Below, one piece after another: positions 54,585 through 64,000 of a DNA stretch of 64,000 nucleotides (position 1 is its first letter; each line of letters starts with the position of its first letter). This DNA is from Trigonopsis variabilis (lineage: Eukaryota > Ascomycota > Trigonopsidomycetes > Trigonopsidales > Trigonopsidaceae). A model generated the notes under the pieces. The model ran no database searches and was not told where the DNA came from. It saw only the letters and a list, made by a program, of their open reading frames with translations. The DNA is taken from assembly GCA_003707065.3 (NCBI GenBank), contig PPXM03000001.1:682001-746000 (forward strand). The letters run 5' to 3'. The position numbers were made by a program, and so were the translations under genes.

Positions 54585-55412
54585 TCACGGTCTTTTTCGA
54601 ATAGATCGACGAAGCAACGCAATGTCTTCAAGAGCTTCTTCGGCTTTCAAATTCGTAACTCCAGCGAACGATTTATTGGAATGTCGCGCGTCTTCTCTAT
54701 GGATAGGCAGATTGTCCCTGTCACTCCAAAACGCTGCGATCTCGTCATAGTTCCGACTTGGTCGATCCACTCCACTTCCTGTGCCACTTCCACCACTGTG
54801 ATACTTTCTCTTTCGTTTATCTATCCCAGTAGCATCATCTGACGTGTAATTCGCTTCGCCCCGGCGTCTCAAACTTCGCCGGTCATTGGCGTTATCCAAG
54901 CCAGGGCTGTTTGTATGATAACCTCCCACTAACAGTAGAGAATGATCATTAGCGATATCCAACAAATCTTTATCTTCCTTGAGTTTCTTGCGTTGATTTT
55001 CCAGCCGCGCCAAAAGCTTCTCTCTGAAAGCTTGGACCATATTATCATGCTCCTCTTGAATTGTCTTCATATCTCGCTCGTATTCTCGCTCACACCGTTC
55101 CAATAAAAATCTCTGCCAAAGATCTAACTGGACGAGGCTTCGATCCCGCTCTTCTTCTAAATCTAAGAGAACTTCACTATATTCGGTCACAGACGAATCG
55201 TTATATAAGCCTGTCAGTTCCGCTTGTAATCTGTGGATCATTTCTCGATAGTAGCGGTCACGGCCTTGTTCAAAGGAGTATTCTAGGTTATTTAACCTAT
55301 CTTGAAGGTGATGCCGTCGTTTTTCTCGCCGACTCGGTTCGGCTGCGTAAAACATCTCGGCCTGCTGGGGAACAGGTGACACTGACCCTGGAGAAGGCGA
55401 CTTATAATCCAT
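54585..55412 (-). CDS. SDS3: Sds3-family subunit of a Sin3 histone deacetylase complex
   Basis: Structural subunit of the Rpd3/Sin3 corepressor. Single exon, 275 residues. The Sds3 domain lies at about residues 25-190: REKRRHHLQDRLNNLEYSFEQGRDRYYREMIHRLQAELTGLYNDSSVTEYSEVLLDLEEERDRSLVQLDLWQRFLLERCEREYERDMKTIQEEHDNM, with long charged coiled-coil helices. The short N-terminus is Ser/Pro-rich. The C-terminal basic tail (IDKRKRKYHSGG) may be a nuclear signal. Rxt3/Dep1-like paralogues share this domain, so the exact family member is likely but not certain. It is divergent from RPA190 (256 bp). Confidence 0.8.
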   Translation of the reverse strand: MDYKSPSPGSVSPVPQQAEMFYAAEPSRREKRRHHLQDRLNNLEYSFEQGRDRYYREMIHRLQAELTGLYNDSSVTEYSEVLLDLEEERDRSLVQLDLWQRFLLERCEREYERDMKTIQEEHDNMVQAFREKLLARLENQRKKLKEDKDLLDIANDHSLLLVGGYHTNSPGLDNANDRRSLRRRGEANYTSDDATGIDKRKRKYHSGGSGTGSGVDRPSRNYDEIAAFWSDRDNLPIHREDARHSNKSFAGVTNLKAEEALEDIALLRRSIRKRP

Positions 55413-55668
55413 TCCTACTCTATTCCTCTCAATAATTCTTGGTGAGTTTTGAGATCTTCTCCAATTTCAATTTCTTTGCGTCGTGACAAGACCCTTTACT
55501 TGCAGGCGTGCTGAGATTACCATCCCCCACTGCACTTGGAGACGACTGCCTTCGGAAGTGCAGGCCGGGTAATTCCCACTGCATCGTCTACCTGACCGAG
55601 TAAAAACGCTACAAATTTTTTTCTTCAAAACGTCCCAATAAGTCTCGGAGCAAGAAAGCCAAAGAAGG
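55413..55668. other. Short divergent promoter SDS3 / RPA190
   Basis: Only 256 bp separate two divergent start codons, so the two genes must share a promoter. No core element stands out. Confidence 0.5.
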
Positions 55669-58600
55669 ATGAATATATCCAAACCAGTTGGATCCGAAGT
55701 GGTCCAGGTTGATTTTGGGTTTTTCAACACTCATGATATCAAGAGATTAAGTGTCAAGCAGATCACAAATCCACAAATCTTGGATTCTTTTGGTCATCCT
55801 ATCTCCGGTGGCTTGTATGATTTAGCCTTAGGTGCCTTTCTACGCCACCCGTAAGAGACTCATTGGAATTCTTTCTAACGTTATATAGATGTGCTACCTG
55901 TCGATTAGATGATCGTTTCTGCCCAGGTCATTTGGGTCATATCGAGCTACCTCTGCCAGCTTACAATCCTCTATTTTTCTCTCAGATGTATACGCTATTA
56001 CGGTCGACTTGTTTATTCTGTCACCATTTTCGTCTTAAGGCCTCAGAAGTTCATCGATATATCTGTAAATTGCGACTCTTACAGCATGGTCTCATTGTGG
56101 AGTCAGATGAGATTGACGAAATGCACATGAAAGCAAGCAGTGAAATATCTGATGCCCAAGAGGAGGAAGAAAATGAAGATTCTAACTCCTCGGACAAAAA
56201 TCTAGACGAATTAATTCGACGTCGGGAAAAATTCGTCAAAGAGGCCATCAAATCTCGGTCCGGAGATCCTTATAGTGCCCATGTGCGAGAACGGAGACGA
56301 GAAGCCATATATGATTTTATGAAACGACTGAGTTCAAGACCGAAATGCGATAACTGCGGGGCTTTCTCACCTCCATTCCGAAAGGATGGCTTCGTCAAGA
56401 TTTTCATGGGATCTTTATCTGACCGCCAACAAGCTAGCAATCGAATTAAAGGTGCCTCATCTGATGCATTACATCGCTCAGCAATCAAGGCGAGATCTTC
56501 TTCTTATGTACCTAGCTCCATGGATGAATCAATGGCCAAGTCTTCTTCGAGATATATGCTGTCGAGTGAAATTCGAAATCATTTGAGGGATCTTTTTAGA
56601 GTTGAACACGAGATATTGAATCTGGTGTTCTCTTTCCGTGAAACTAAACATAGGCCGATTGCTGATATGTTTTTCATTGACCACCTTGTCGTTCCTCCCA
56701 CCAGGTTTAGACCTCCTTCTAAGCTCGGAGATGAAATCCATGAGAATGTCCAGAATGAGCTTCTTTCTCATGTTCTATCATCTTGCATTCGCATTAGAGA
56801 TCTTAATGATCAGCTTGTAGATTTGAATTTGATCAAAGATCCCTCAAAAGCGGATTCAAGGACTGTCATATTCACCCAGCTGATGAATTCCTTTTCTTCT
56901 CTCCAAAATGATGTCAACGTCTTGATCGACAGCACCAAAAACGCCCAGAGTACTGGAGGCAGGGCTCCACCGCCAGGAATAAAGCAATTATTAGAGAAAA
57001 AGGAGGGTCTTTTCAGAAAGCATATGATGGGAAAACGTGTTAATTATGCCGCTAGGTCTGTCATTTCTCCTGATCCTAACTTAGAGACATATGAAATCGG
57101 TCTTCCCCCTGTCTTTGCTATCAAATTGACCTATCCTGAGCCTGTCACTCCTTTCAACGCTCAGGAAATGAGACGAGCAGTTATGAACGGTCCCAATATT
57201 TGGCCAGGAGCTACTCATATCCAAAAAGAAGATGGCAGCTTAGTCTCACTGCACAATATGTCACCCGAGCAGCGTCAAGCATTGGCTAATCAACTACAGA
57301 CACCCAGCAGTGGTGAGGAAATTATCAATAAAAAAGTATTTAGGCATATTAGAAATGGCGACGTTGTTCTTATGAACCGTCAGCCTACCCTCCATAAGGC
57401 GTCAATGATGGGTCACCGAATTCGCGTTTTGCCAGGCGAAAAGACGCTAAGAATGCATTATGCCAATACAGGAGCTTACAATGCAGATTTTGATGGTGAT
57501 GAGATGAATCTTCACTTTCCTCAAAATGAAGCTGCTAGAGCAGAAGCAATGTGGCTGGCTAATACGGACTCTCAGTATCTCACACCGACTTCGGGCAAAC
57601 CATTGCGTGGTCTGATTCAAGATCATATTTCCACTGGTGTTTGGTTGACTAACAAGGACACAATGTTGACACAAGAGCAATATCAGCAGTTAGTCTACGG
57701 AAGCATTCGCCCTGAAGATGGCCATACTACCTCGGTAAAGATTGTCACTCTTCCCCCAACTGTGTTCAAGCCTGTTCCTTTGTGGACCGGTAAGCAAGTC
57801 ATCTCAACCCTTTTGGCCAACATCAAGCCACGCGATCGTGCAGGCTTGAACATGCTAGGAAAAAACAAAATTAAAAATGAATATTGGGGACCAGGAAGTC
57901 AAGAAAATACAGTTTTAATTGATAATGGAGAGCTTCTGATTGGAATTCTAGATAAATCGCAGTTTGGTGCCACCGATCACGGCATGATTCATGCTATCCA
58001 GGAAATTTACGGAGCTGAGACAGCAGGGCGGTGTCTATCAGCCCTTGGACGCCTGTTTACCAAATATGTTCAGTCTATTGGCTTCACGTGTGGAATGGAT
58101 GATTTGCATTTGGATATAAATGGAGATCGCTGGCGTCGGGAGATCCTTGATGATAACGCGGACGTTGGTCTTAAGGCAGCTTTAGCTACCGTCAGCCTGG
58201 AGGATACCGGACATCTTCGTTCAGATGACCCAGAGCTTCTCCAAAGGTTAGAAGAAGTTTACAGAGATGACGAAAAACTAGCAATTTTGGATATGATAAC
58301 TCAATCAAGAGTAAATGCGGTCACTTCTCAGGTAGTCTCCAAGACTATTCCCGATGGAGCTCTCAAGAAGTTCCCCAAAAACTCAATGCAGGCCATGGCA
58401 CTATCAGGAGCTAAAGGTTCTAACGTCAACGTATCACAGATCATGTGTATGTTGGGTCAGCAAGCATTGGAAGGTCGTCGTGTACCAAACATGATCAGCG
58501 GTAAGACTTTACCTTCATTTAAAGCCTATGACACGGATGCAAGAGCAGGCGGATACATTGCTCAACGTTTCTTTTCAGGCATCAAACCCCAAGAATATTA

Positions 58601-60609
58601 CTTCCATTGTATGGCTGGTAGGGAAGGGTTGATCGATACAGCCGTCAAGACAAGTCGCTCAGGGTATCTACAACGTTGTTTAATCAAGCAGTTAGAAGGA
58701 GTCAAAGTGAATTACGATGGAACCGTTCGTGATAGTGACGGGGCAATTATTGAAGTGAGTGATTGGAGTATCATAAGAAAAATAAACTAACGGCTTCTAG
58801 TTCCTTTACGGAGGTGACTCGGTTGATGTTACTAAGCAAAGCTATCTCGAAGACTTCAAGTTTTGTTTGGATAATTTTGAATCGCTTGTTGCGAAACATA
58901 ATTTAGCTGGAATTGACACAAGTCTTGATGCTGAGACTGCAATTTCATACGCTAAAAAGGCTCGGAAACGAAATAACAAGGATGCCGCTCTTCCCTTATA
59001 TGCTCGTTCTGAAAAATATGACCCTGTCATCTCAAGATTTTCTCCTACCAGATATTTGGGATCGGTCTCCGAACCCTTCCAGGCTCATTTGGAGAGCTTT
59101 TTGGAAAGCGAATTTCCCAAATATCTCGACGAATCTAAATCCAAGAATGTTAGCGCCAAGAAGTTCCGAGCTTTGATGCAGTTGAAGTATATGCAATCAA
59201 CTGTCGACCCTGGCGAGGCAGTCGGAATTATTGCAAGTCAATCGATTGGTGAGCCTTCCACTCAAATGACTCTAAATACTTTCCATTTTGCCGGACATGG
59301 CGCTGCTAATGTCACTCTAGGTATTCCTCGAATGAGAGAAATCATCATGACTGCTTCTACTCACATTAAGACTCCTCAGATGACACTTCCCTTGTTGGAT
59401 GATGTGAACGACGCCCAAGCTGATAACTTCTGTAAAAGCGTTGCTCGAGTCGGTCTGTCAGAACTAGTGGACACAGTGTCTGTCGAAGAGTCAACCACAG
59501 TCGACCCCGACAACGCCTCTGTTGCTCGAACTTATAAGATTCGGCTTACCTTCTTTACCGAAAAGGAATATCTTGAGGCTTTTGATGTTTCAAAAGATTA
59601 TTTGGAAACAGTTGCTGGTTCCAAGTTCCTTGCTACCCTTCATGCCCTTATAACCAAAGAGCTTCGCCGTCAAAAGAGACTACTTGTCGGCAAAGGCGAA
59701 AGTGCCCCCGAAATAGGTAAAAAATCCAGGTCAGAGTCTCAGATCAAGCCTTCCATGGTGGACGACGAGGCTGAAGAAGGAGGAGATTCTTCTGCGTCTA
59801 GTGATAGTGACGCCGAATCCGACGACTCAGACAGTAGCGAAGATGAGTCTGAGTCTGAGGCTGAAGAAGATAATTCTGCTCATACTGAACATCCTAGCGA
59901 TAGTGGTGAAGATGAGGAACAAGATTTCAAATTTCCCAAGTTATCGAAACGCTCGAAGCATCGTCAGCAAGAGATCCAGACGGTGTTTCCAAATGTTACA
60001 AGATATGATTTTGACTACGAATCTGGTGAATGGTGTGACTTTACGTTGCAATTTGATGGTTCTATAAAGAAACTGTTAATGGTCAACCTTGCCGAGGAAG
60101 CCGCTCGTCAAACCGTTGTTCGTGAAGTTCCCAAGATCGGACGATGCTTGCGGTCACCGGCCAAATCAGGTCAACCACGCACACTTACCACCGAAGGTGT
60201 CAATTTCCAGGCTATGTGGGAGCAAGATGACTTCCTTGATGTTGACGCAATTCGAGCTAATGATGTAGCAGAAGTCCTTCGAATCTACGGGGTTGAGGCT
60301 GCTCGAAATACAATTGTAAATGAGATTAATGCTGTCTTTGGAACCTACGCCATTGCAGTCGACAGCCGCCATCTTGATCTTATCGCAGACCTGATGACCC
60401 GTGAAGGCACTTATCTACCGTTTAACCGTCAAGGCATTGAGACTTTCTCCTCTCCCTTCCTCAAGATGAGTTTCGAGACCACGTGCGGGTTCTTGCAAAA
60501 GGCTGTTCTCGACGGTGACTCCGACACTCTCTCGAGTCCTTCTGCTGCCATTGTGCTGGGCAAGGTAGCGCCCGTAGGCACCGGCTCGTTTGATGTGTTG
60601 TGGGCATGA
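55669..60609 (+). CDS. RPA190: RNA polymerase I largest subunit (RPA190/RPA1)
   Basis: Catalytic subunit of RNA polymerase I, which makes pre-rRNA in the nucleolus. Exons 55669-55850, 55889-58754 and 58801-60609 (introns 38 and 46 nt); 1618 residues. Landmarks: clamp zinc site (splice-restored [29 protein letters not shown]), [38 protein letters not shown], the active-site [15 protein letters not shown] with three Mg-binding aspartates, the trigger-loop region [43 protein letters not shown], and an acidic, Ser-rich insertion (about [20 protein letters not shown]) typical of Pol I jaw. It ends GSFDVLWA. In the second intron, GTGAGT is the donor and TTCTAG the acceptor. A Reb1-type factor is also encoded here. 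Confidence 0.97.
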
Positions 60610-60652
60610 TCCTACGTTATTGTTTCATAGAGTTTGTAAGGTATATAATTGG

Positions 60653-61948
60653 TCAGTTTAGTGTTGCAGCCTTGTCGTAGAGAAGGTCTACCACATCTGA
60701 CATGTACTTGATAGTATCCAGAGCGGCCCCATATGTCTGATCTGGTCGCGGCTCATTAAAAACGATCAGCCACCCGTTTCCTTGATCCAATACTCCATAA
60801 AAGACTTTATCTAAGATCATCTGACTAAGCTTTCCTTCAACCTGTCGAACATCCAATCCAACTACCTCGGCCACATGAGCAATTTCGACGACGGAGAAGG
60901 GCTCGATGACCTTGACGAGATTCTGTTCGAGAAGGTTATCGTACAGTCCTGAGAAGTGAGATCTGATGACGGGGTCGGACGATAATTCATCCTTGTATGT
61001 TTCCAGGGCTTCTTCAAACTCTTTGAGACTTCGGTGAGAATGAGCGGCAGCAATCGCTTTCATTGCCTCTACACTCCGGCCTGCGAATTTTTGGGCCAAT
61101 TTTCCATTAATTATAGATTGAATATCGTCGGATAGGTTAAGCATGATCTTGCAGAGAAGCATGTATTTGAACACAGCGGCCGCCTTGGCCTCTGCGTCTG
61201 CGTTTGCGATTTCTTCATGAATGGTCAACGGTCGGGCAATCCCTGTGGCAGAAGTCCTGTGAATGACGGCGTTCTGAAACCCTTCGAGTGCCTCTAAGAA
61301 GTAAGAATATGCAGTTTTGTAATCATTGTCCTCGGCATGCAAGATACCGGATTGAAGATCGAGCTCAGCCTGTGTCAATGAGGCCGTGTACACGGAATTT
61401 GCGCTTGTCCGTGCACTCGTCAATGCTGCCTTTGATTTTGGAAGGTTTCGGAGAGCATGGTAAATTTTGCTCTCCAGTAATTGGATTTCTAGCAGAACCG
61501 ACTTGTCGTCTAACCTCTTCAATTCGACCGTCAAACCATTGATTAGATCTAGTGCCTTTGTATATGCTCCATTTTCGTAATAGGCAGTTGCCAGACGAGT
61601 CTGTAAACTCTGACGCAGGAAGTTCCGTTTCTCTTTGATCGTCCAAGCGATGAATTCTTCGCACACTGCGATTTGAGCCTCGATGCCTTCTGAGCTTGAA
61701 GGAAACAAATCAATCAACCGCCTAATCGTTTTTGCAGTTTTAGATTTTGCAAACCCCGACATGATGAACCGATTTGATCGAATGAGATCAGCCAAGTCTT
61801 TGACCCGTCCCTGAGATCGATATAACGACCCTAACGCAACAAGAGCATCCTCCTGAGCTGCAATGATCTTATCATCGTGATGAGCTGGCTCGCTTAATAT
61901 TTCTTTATAATGAGCTTCTTTTTTGACGGGATCTTGGGTGTCGGTCAT
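60653..61948 (-). CDS. RPN6: 26S proteasome lid subunit Rpn6 (PSMD11)
   Basis: Lid subunit that clamps the 20S core to the 19S particle. Single exon, 431 residues. TPR-like helices, then the PCI domain near the C-terminus (LVKVIEPFSVVEIAHVAEVVGLDVRQVEGKLSQMILDKVFYGVLDQGNGWLIVF). Other family strings are LGSLYRSQGRVKDLADLIRSNR, FAKSKTAKTIRRLIDLFP, RQSLQTRLATAYYENGAYTKAL and FKYMLLCKIMLN. At about residues 228-257 there is a stretch (VIHRTSATGIARPLTIHEEIANADAEAKAA) longer than the short loop in yeast or human Rpn6 as I recall them. RPA190 converges on it with 43 bp between stop codons. Confidence 0.93.
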   Translation of the reverse strand: MTDTQDPVKKEAHYKEILSEPAHHDDKIIAAQEDALVALGSLYRSQGRVKDLADLIRSNRFIMSGFAKSKTAKTIRRLIDLFPSSSEGIEAQIAVCEEFIAWTIKEKRNFLRQSLQTRLATAYYENGAYTKALDLINGLTVELKRLDDKSVLLEIQLLESKIYHALRNLPKSKAALTSARTSANSVYTASLTQAELDLQSGILHAEDNDYKTAYSYFLEALEGFQNAVIHRTSATGIARPLTIHEEIANADAEAKAAAVFKYMLLCKIMLNLSDDIQSIINGKLAQKFAGRSVEAMKAIAAAHSHRSLKEFEEALETYKDELSSDPVIRSHFSGLYDNLLEQNLVKVIEPFSVVEIAHVAEVVGLDVRQVEGKLSQMILDKVFYGVLDQGNGWLIVFNEPRPDQTYGAALDTIKYMSDVVDLLYDKAATLN

Positions 61949-62790
61949 GGATGTATTAAAGAGAGAAGAGGTGTGGCGGTTGGCTTTGACGACGGTGAGA
62001 CGTCGAGCTCATCAGACTATCACTGAGTGTGTGCGCAAACGCCGTCGAAAAAATAGGCTGGAAAAAACTCAGATTGAAAAACTCAGATTGAGCTCGGTTG
62101 AGTTGATATTTTGTTCTTTACTGTGTCATAGGATAACATCAAGAGGCTTTTTTTTGAGGGAGGTTTCTTGGACAATATCGCCTAATTATTGTGATAACGG
62201 GGCATTGTAGCATTATTTTCTAAAAATTGTATAGTCTCGAAGCCTCTGATATCCTGAAATGCTCGACAATTAAATTGTGAGAATGTAAGATGGGTGATGG
62301 CCTCGAGCCTCGGTGTATCTTTATGCACTACTTAAGATTATCAAGACCTCTCTGTAACGTGCTCTTATGGATAACACGTATTTTAGTCTGGTATGAATAA
62401 TTGGCTTGTCATGACTCCTCATATGAGTGTCAGTATAGTATTTGCTGAAAGACTTGGCCCGTTTAAAGGCATACGTATTTTATTTGCCCTATTTTTTTAT
62501 CAGATAAGGACAATTCTCGATCCAATCAATTACCCTAGCAGTCCAAGAATTTTTTTCCGTGGTTAAGGAAATTATTCGGCTGAAAAATACAAGCTCAGAG
62601 CGCAGTACGATTTACATTTCTATGTTTATTACACCGAAACAAATTTCATCATATCCATTATCAAGGCTGCTCTTAACCTTCACAATTGCTTTATAAAATA
62701 ACGGACGATATGATGTTCAAACTATATGAAATTGCTAGCAGCCTATAGAGGTTCAGAGATATATCAACTTAACATTAGACCCAGGTTGTC
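61949..62790. other. Intergenic: RPN6 promoter side
   Basis: About 840 bp between RPN6 and the hypothetical ORF before SNF12. It contains a 14-nt-period duplication at 62064-62090 and no gene that I can support. I looked for a PACE element (GGTGGCAAA, the Rpn4 site) near RPN6 and did not see one. Confidence 0.45.
62064..62090. repeat. 14-nt-period tandem duplication
   Basis: AAAACTCAGATTG occurs twice with a 14-base period in the RPN6 upstream region. Confidence 0.6.
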
Positions 62791-63165
62791 ATGTCAACGC
62801 CCATCTTCAATCCATCACTTTACAACAACGCTCACAAGCTCTGTTCGTGCTATCTCGAGACTTCGATTGATCTTATCAGCGGGAAACTAGAAGCTTACTT
62901 CGTCTTTAAGGAATCAAGAGAAATTGTCTTTTCGTTGTTCAACTGGCATTCGATTTTTCAAGTCAGCCTTCTCGAGCTCGCGATACTTCAAAGTTTGTAT
63001 ACTGACTATCTTTTCTTGATCGAGAACAGTGAAATAAAATTCGGTCTGTTTATTTCATATCTTGCTTTTGTATTCTATACTCATTGGTACGACTTCTATC
63101 GAGGCGATAGACTACTCACGACCTGGCCATCTATTTGTTTATACATCCCTTTGATTTCTATTTGA
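62791..63165 (+). CDS. Hypothetical 124-residue hydrophobic protein
   Basis: Not recognised. ATG start at 62791, TGA stop at 63163-63165. Codon third positions favour C and T much like neighbouring genes, so it may be real. Hydrophobic stretches (VFSLFNWHSIFQVSLLELAILQSLY; FGLFISYLAFVFY; WPSICLYIPLISI) suggest a membrane protein or simply AT-rich frame. Its stop overlaps the start of the SNF12 frame (TGATG). It could also be the 5' leader of the SNF12 mRNA containing a long uORF. I cannot tell which from sequence alone. Confidence 0.3.
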   Translation: MSTPIFNPSLYNNAHKLCSCYLETSIDLISGKLEAYFVFKESREIVFSLFNWHSIFQVSLLELAILQSLYTDYLFLIENSEIKFGLFISYLAFVFYTHWYDFYRGDRLLTTWPSICLYIPLISI

Positions 63166-64000
63166 TGAATTATAAAGCTGCTGCTCTTCCAAATACAGGG
63201 GCTGCCACTGGAACACGACCTGCGAAAAGTGCTGTTCCTGCTATCCCTCCAGCGCCTTTTGTCAAACGTCCAACTGACAAGGCTTTACCGAGTTCCTTAG
63301 AAGCTCTTATACCGAATGCCCAGGCGTATAGGGAATTATGTGAGATCGAAAAAAGCTTGGACGCGCTCATAAGTCGCAAGAAATTGGACCTCCAGGATTC
63401 GTTATCATCTAATGCAAAAAAGACTAAAAAGCTTCGAATCTTTGTTTCCAGTACTTGCTCGGATCAACCATGGCAAGCGATGGATACCAATCTCCAAGAG
63501 CCGCCGAGTTTTTATGACTTCGACAATGGTCTCGTACCCTCATGGAACTTGAGGATCGAAGGGCGACTGGTGGACGATGACGAGCCCACAGACTCGCCTA
63601 ATCGGCGCCGGTTTTCGACTTTTTTCTCATCAATCGCAGTGGAATTGGACCGTCCGGCTGCCTTGTACCCTGAAGGTAACGTGGTTGAATGGCGAAGACC
63701 CAAGGCAGTCGCTGCTGTGAAGCCTGTCGAATTTGATGGATTAGATGTCAAAAGAAAAGGGGATACAAATGTGCAGGCACGAATTCTTCTTCAAGTTGCC
63801 GAATTCCCAGACAAGTATAAGCTGTCCCCTCAACTGTCGCAGGTCCTTGCTCTCAACGAAGCCACCAAGCCCACGGTGGTAATGGCCATGTGGCAGTATA
63901 TCAAGTTCAATAATCTCCAAGATGTAGAAGAGAAAAGGACAATAAACTGTGATGATAATTTGCGGGCGCTCTTTGGGGTCGAGAGATTGGCTTTCCCTCA
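63165..64000 (+). CDS. SNF12: SWI/SNF subunit Snf12/SMARCD (SWIB domain), 3' end beyond window
   Basis: Core subunit of SWI/SNF or RSC chromatin remodellers (Snf12, Rsc6, S. pombe Ssr3). ATG at 63165; about 278 codons are inside the window and the frame is open to the edge. Order: Pro/Ala-rich N-terminus, PNAQAYRELCEIEKSLDALISRKKLDLQDSL (coiled coil of the family, about residues 45-80), KKLRIFVSSTCSDQPWQ and WNLRIEGRLVDD (the SMARCD strand region), FFSSIAVELDR, VEWRR, then the SWIB/MDM2-like fold from about residue 218 (KYKLSPQLSQVLALNEATKPTVVMAMWQYIKFNNLQDVEEKRTINCDDNLRALFGVERLAF). This is a strong family match. The start is the only ATG before the coiled coil, but an upstream exon cannot be excluded. 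Confidence 0.9.
   Translation, partial: MNYKAAALPNTGAATGTRPAKSAVPAIPPAPFVKRPTDKALPSSLEALIPNAQAYRELCEIEKSLDALISRKKLDLQDSLSSNAKKTKKLRIFVSSTCSDQPWQAMDTNLQEPPSFYDFDNGLVPSWNLRIEGRLVDDDEPTDSPNRRRFSTFFSSIAVELDRPAALYPEGNVVEWRRPKAVAAVKPVEFDGLDVKRKGDTNVQARILLQVAEFPDKYKLSPQLSQVLALNEATKPTVVMAMWQYIKFNNLQDVEEKRTINCDDNLRALFGVERLAFP

Noticed and set aside
1-64000. Mobile elements, LTR or virus-like copies, CRISPR arrays
   Set aside because: I saw no transposase, reverse transcriptase, integrase or capsid frame, no long terminal or inverted repeats, and no spacer-repeat array. The only repeats are short tandems of 12-14 nt.

Overview
This window is nuclear DNA from a fungus. The evidence is fungus-specific genes (Fig1, a WOPR/Gti1-Pac2 regulator, Orm, Reb1-like Myb factor, histidinol-phosphate aminotransferase, YAT amino-acid permease) combined with a dense set of very short spliceosomal introns. 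I reconstructed 51 introns by reading protein families across splice sites. Forty-nine are 32 to 46 nt long and the other two, both in FES1, are 78 and 84 nt. Most carry a CTAAC/CTGAC-like branch site a few bases before the acceptor. Dynactin Arp10, ALKBH1, glutaryl-CoA dehydrogenase and an SS18-like protein argue against a reduced budding yeast. A Dikarya lineage fits, but I cannot place it more finely.

Layout (34 genes, left to right): CstF-64/Rna15 (-, cut by the left edge), ALKBH1 (-), MED1 (+), ORM (+), FES1 (-), AIR1/2-like zinc knuckle (+), U1-C (-), Swiss-Army-Knife HAD protein (+), FIG1 (-), glutaryl-CoA dehydrogenase (+), RPN12 (+), DPH7 (-), REB1-like (+), mitochondrial Asn-tRNA synthetase (+), WOPR regulator (+), COA6 (-), RPC9/C17 (+), CCT3 (-), HIS5-type aminotransferase (+), J-protein (-), SS18-like (-), TBC RabGAP (-), BIR1/survivin (+), ARP10 (-), KE4-type ZIP transporter (-), USO1/p115 (+), PRP3 (-), amino-acid permease (+), RAT1/XRN2 (+), SFM1 (+), SDS3 (-), RPA190 (+), RPN6 (-), SNF12/SMARCD (+, cut by the right edge). 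Many neighbours form convergent pairs whose stop codons lie only 24 to 45 bp apart. I saw no tRNA, rRNA, transposon, LTR or virus-like sequence.

The genes are mostly housekeeping: RNA polymerase I and III subunits plus a Reb1-type factor, splicing (U1-C, Prp3), RNA 3'-end formation and decay (CstF-64, Rat1, Air), Mediator, SWI/SNF and Sin3 chromatin factors, two 26S proteasome lid subunits, the CCT chaperonin, Hsp70 cofactors, the secretory pathway and mitochondrial functions. They do not form a metabolic cluster.

The most striking signal is in the U1-C gene. Its universally conserved N-terminus can only be built by removing a 37-nt intron with AT...AC ends (ATAAGT donor, TACTAAC branch, AC acceptor). 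It is the only non-GT-AG intron I found, and it sits in the gene for a U1 snRNP protein that helps recognise 5' splice sites. Other points of interest are first coding exons of 5, 6 and 9 nt (RAT1, RPC9, U1-C), several stop-free introns whose length is a multiple of three inside protein domains, an ATGA-overlapping uORF on RPN12, and a duplicated CACGTGACTGTA element with a 16-nt palindrome upstream of the WOPR gene.
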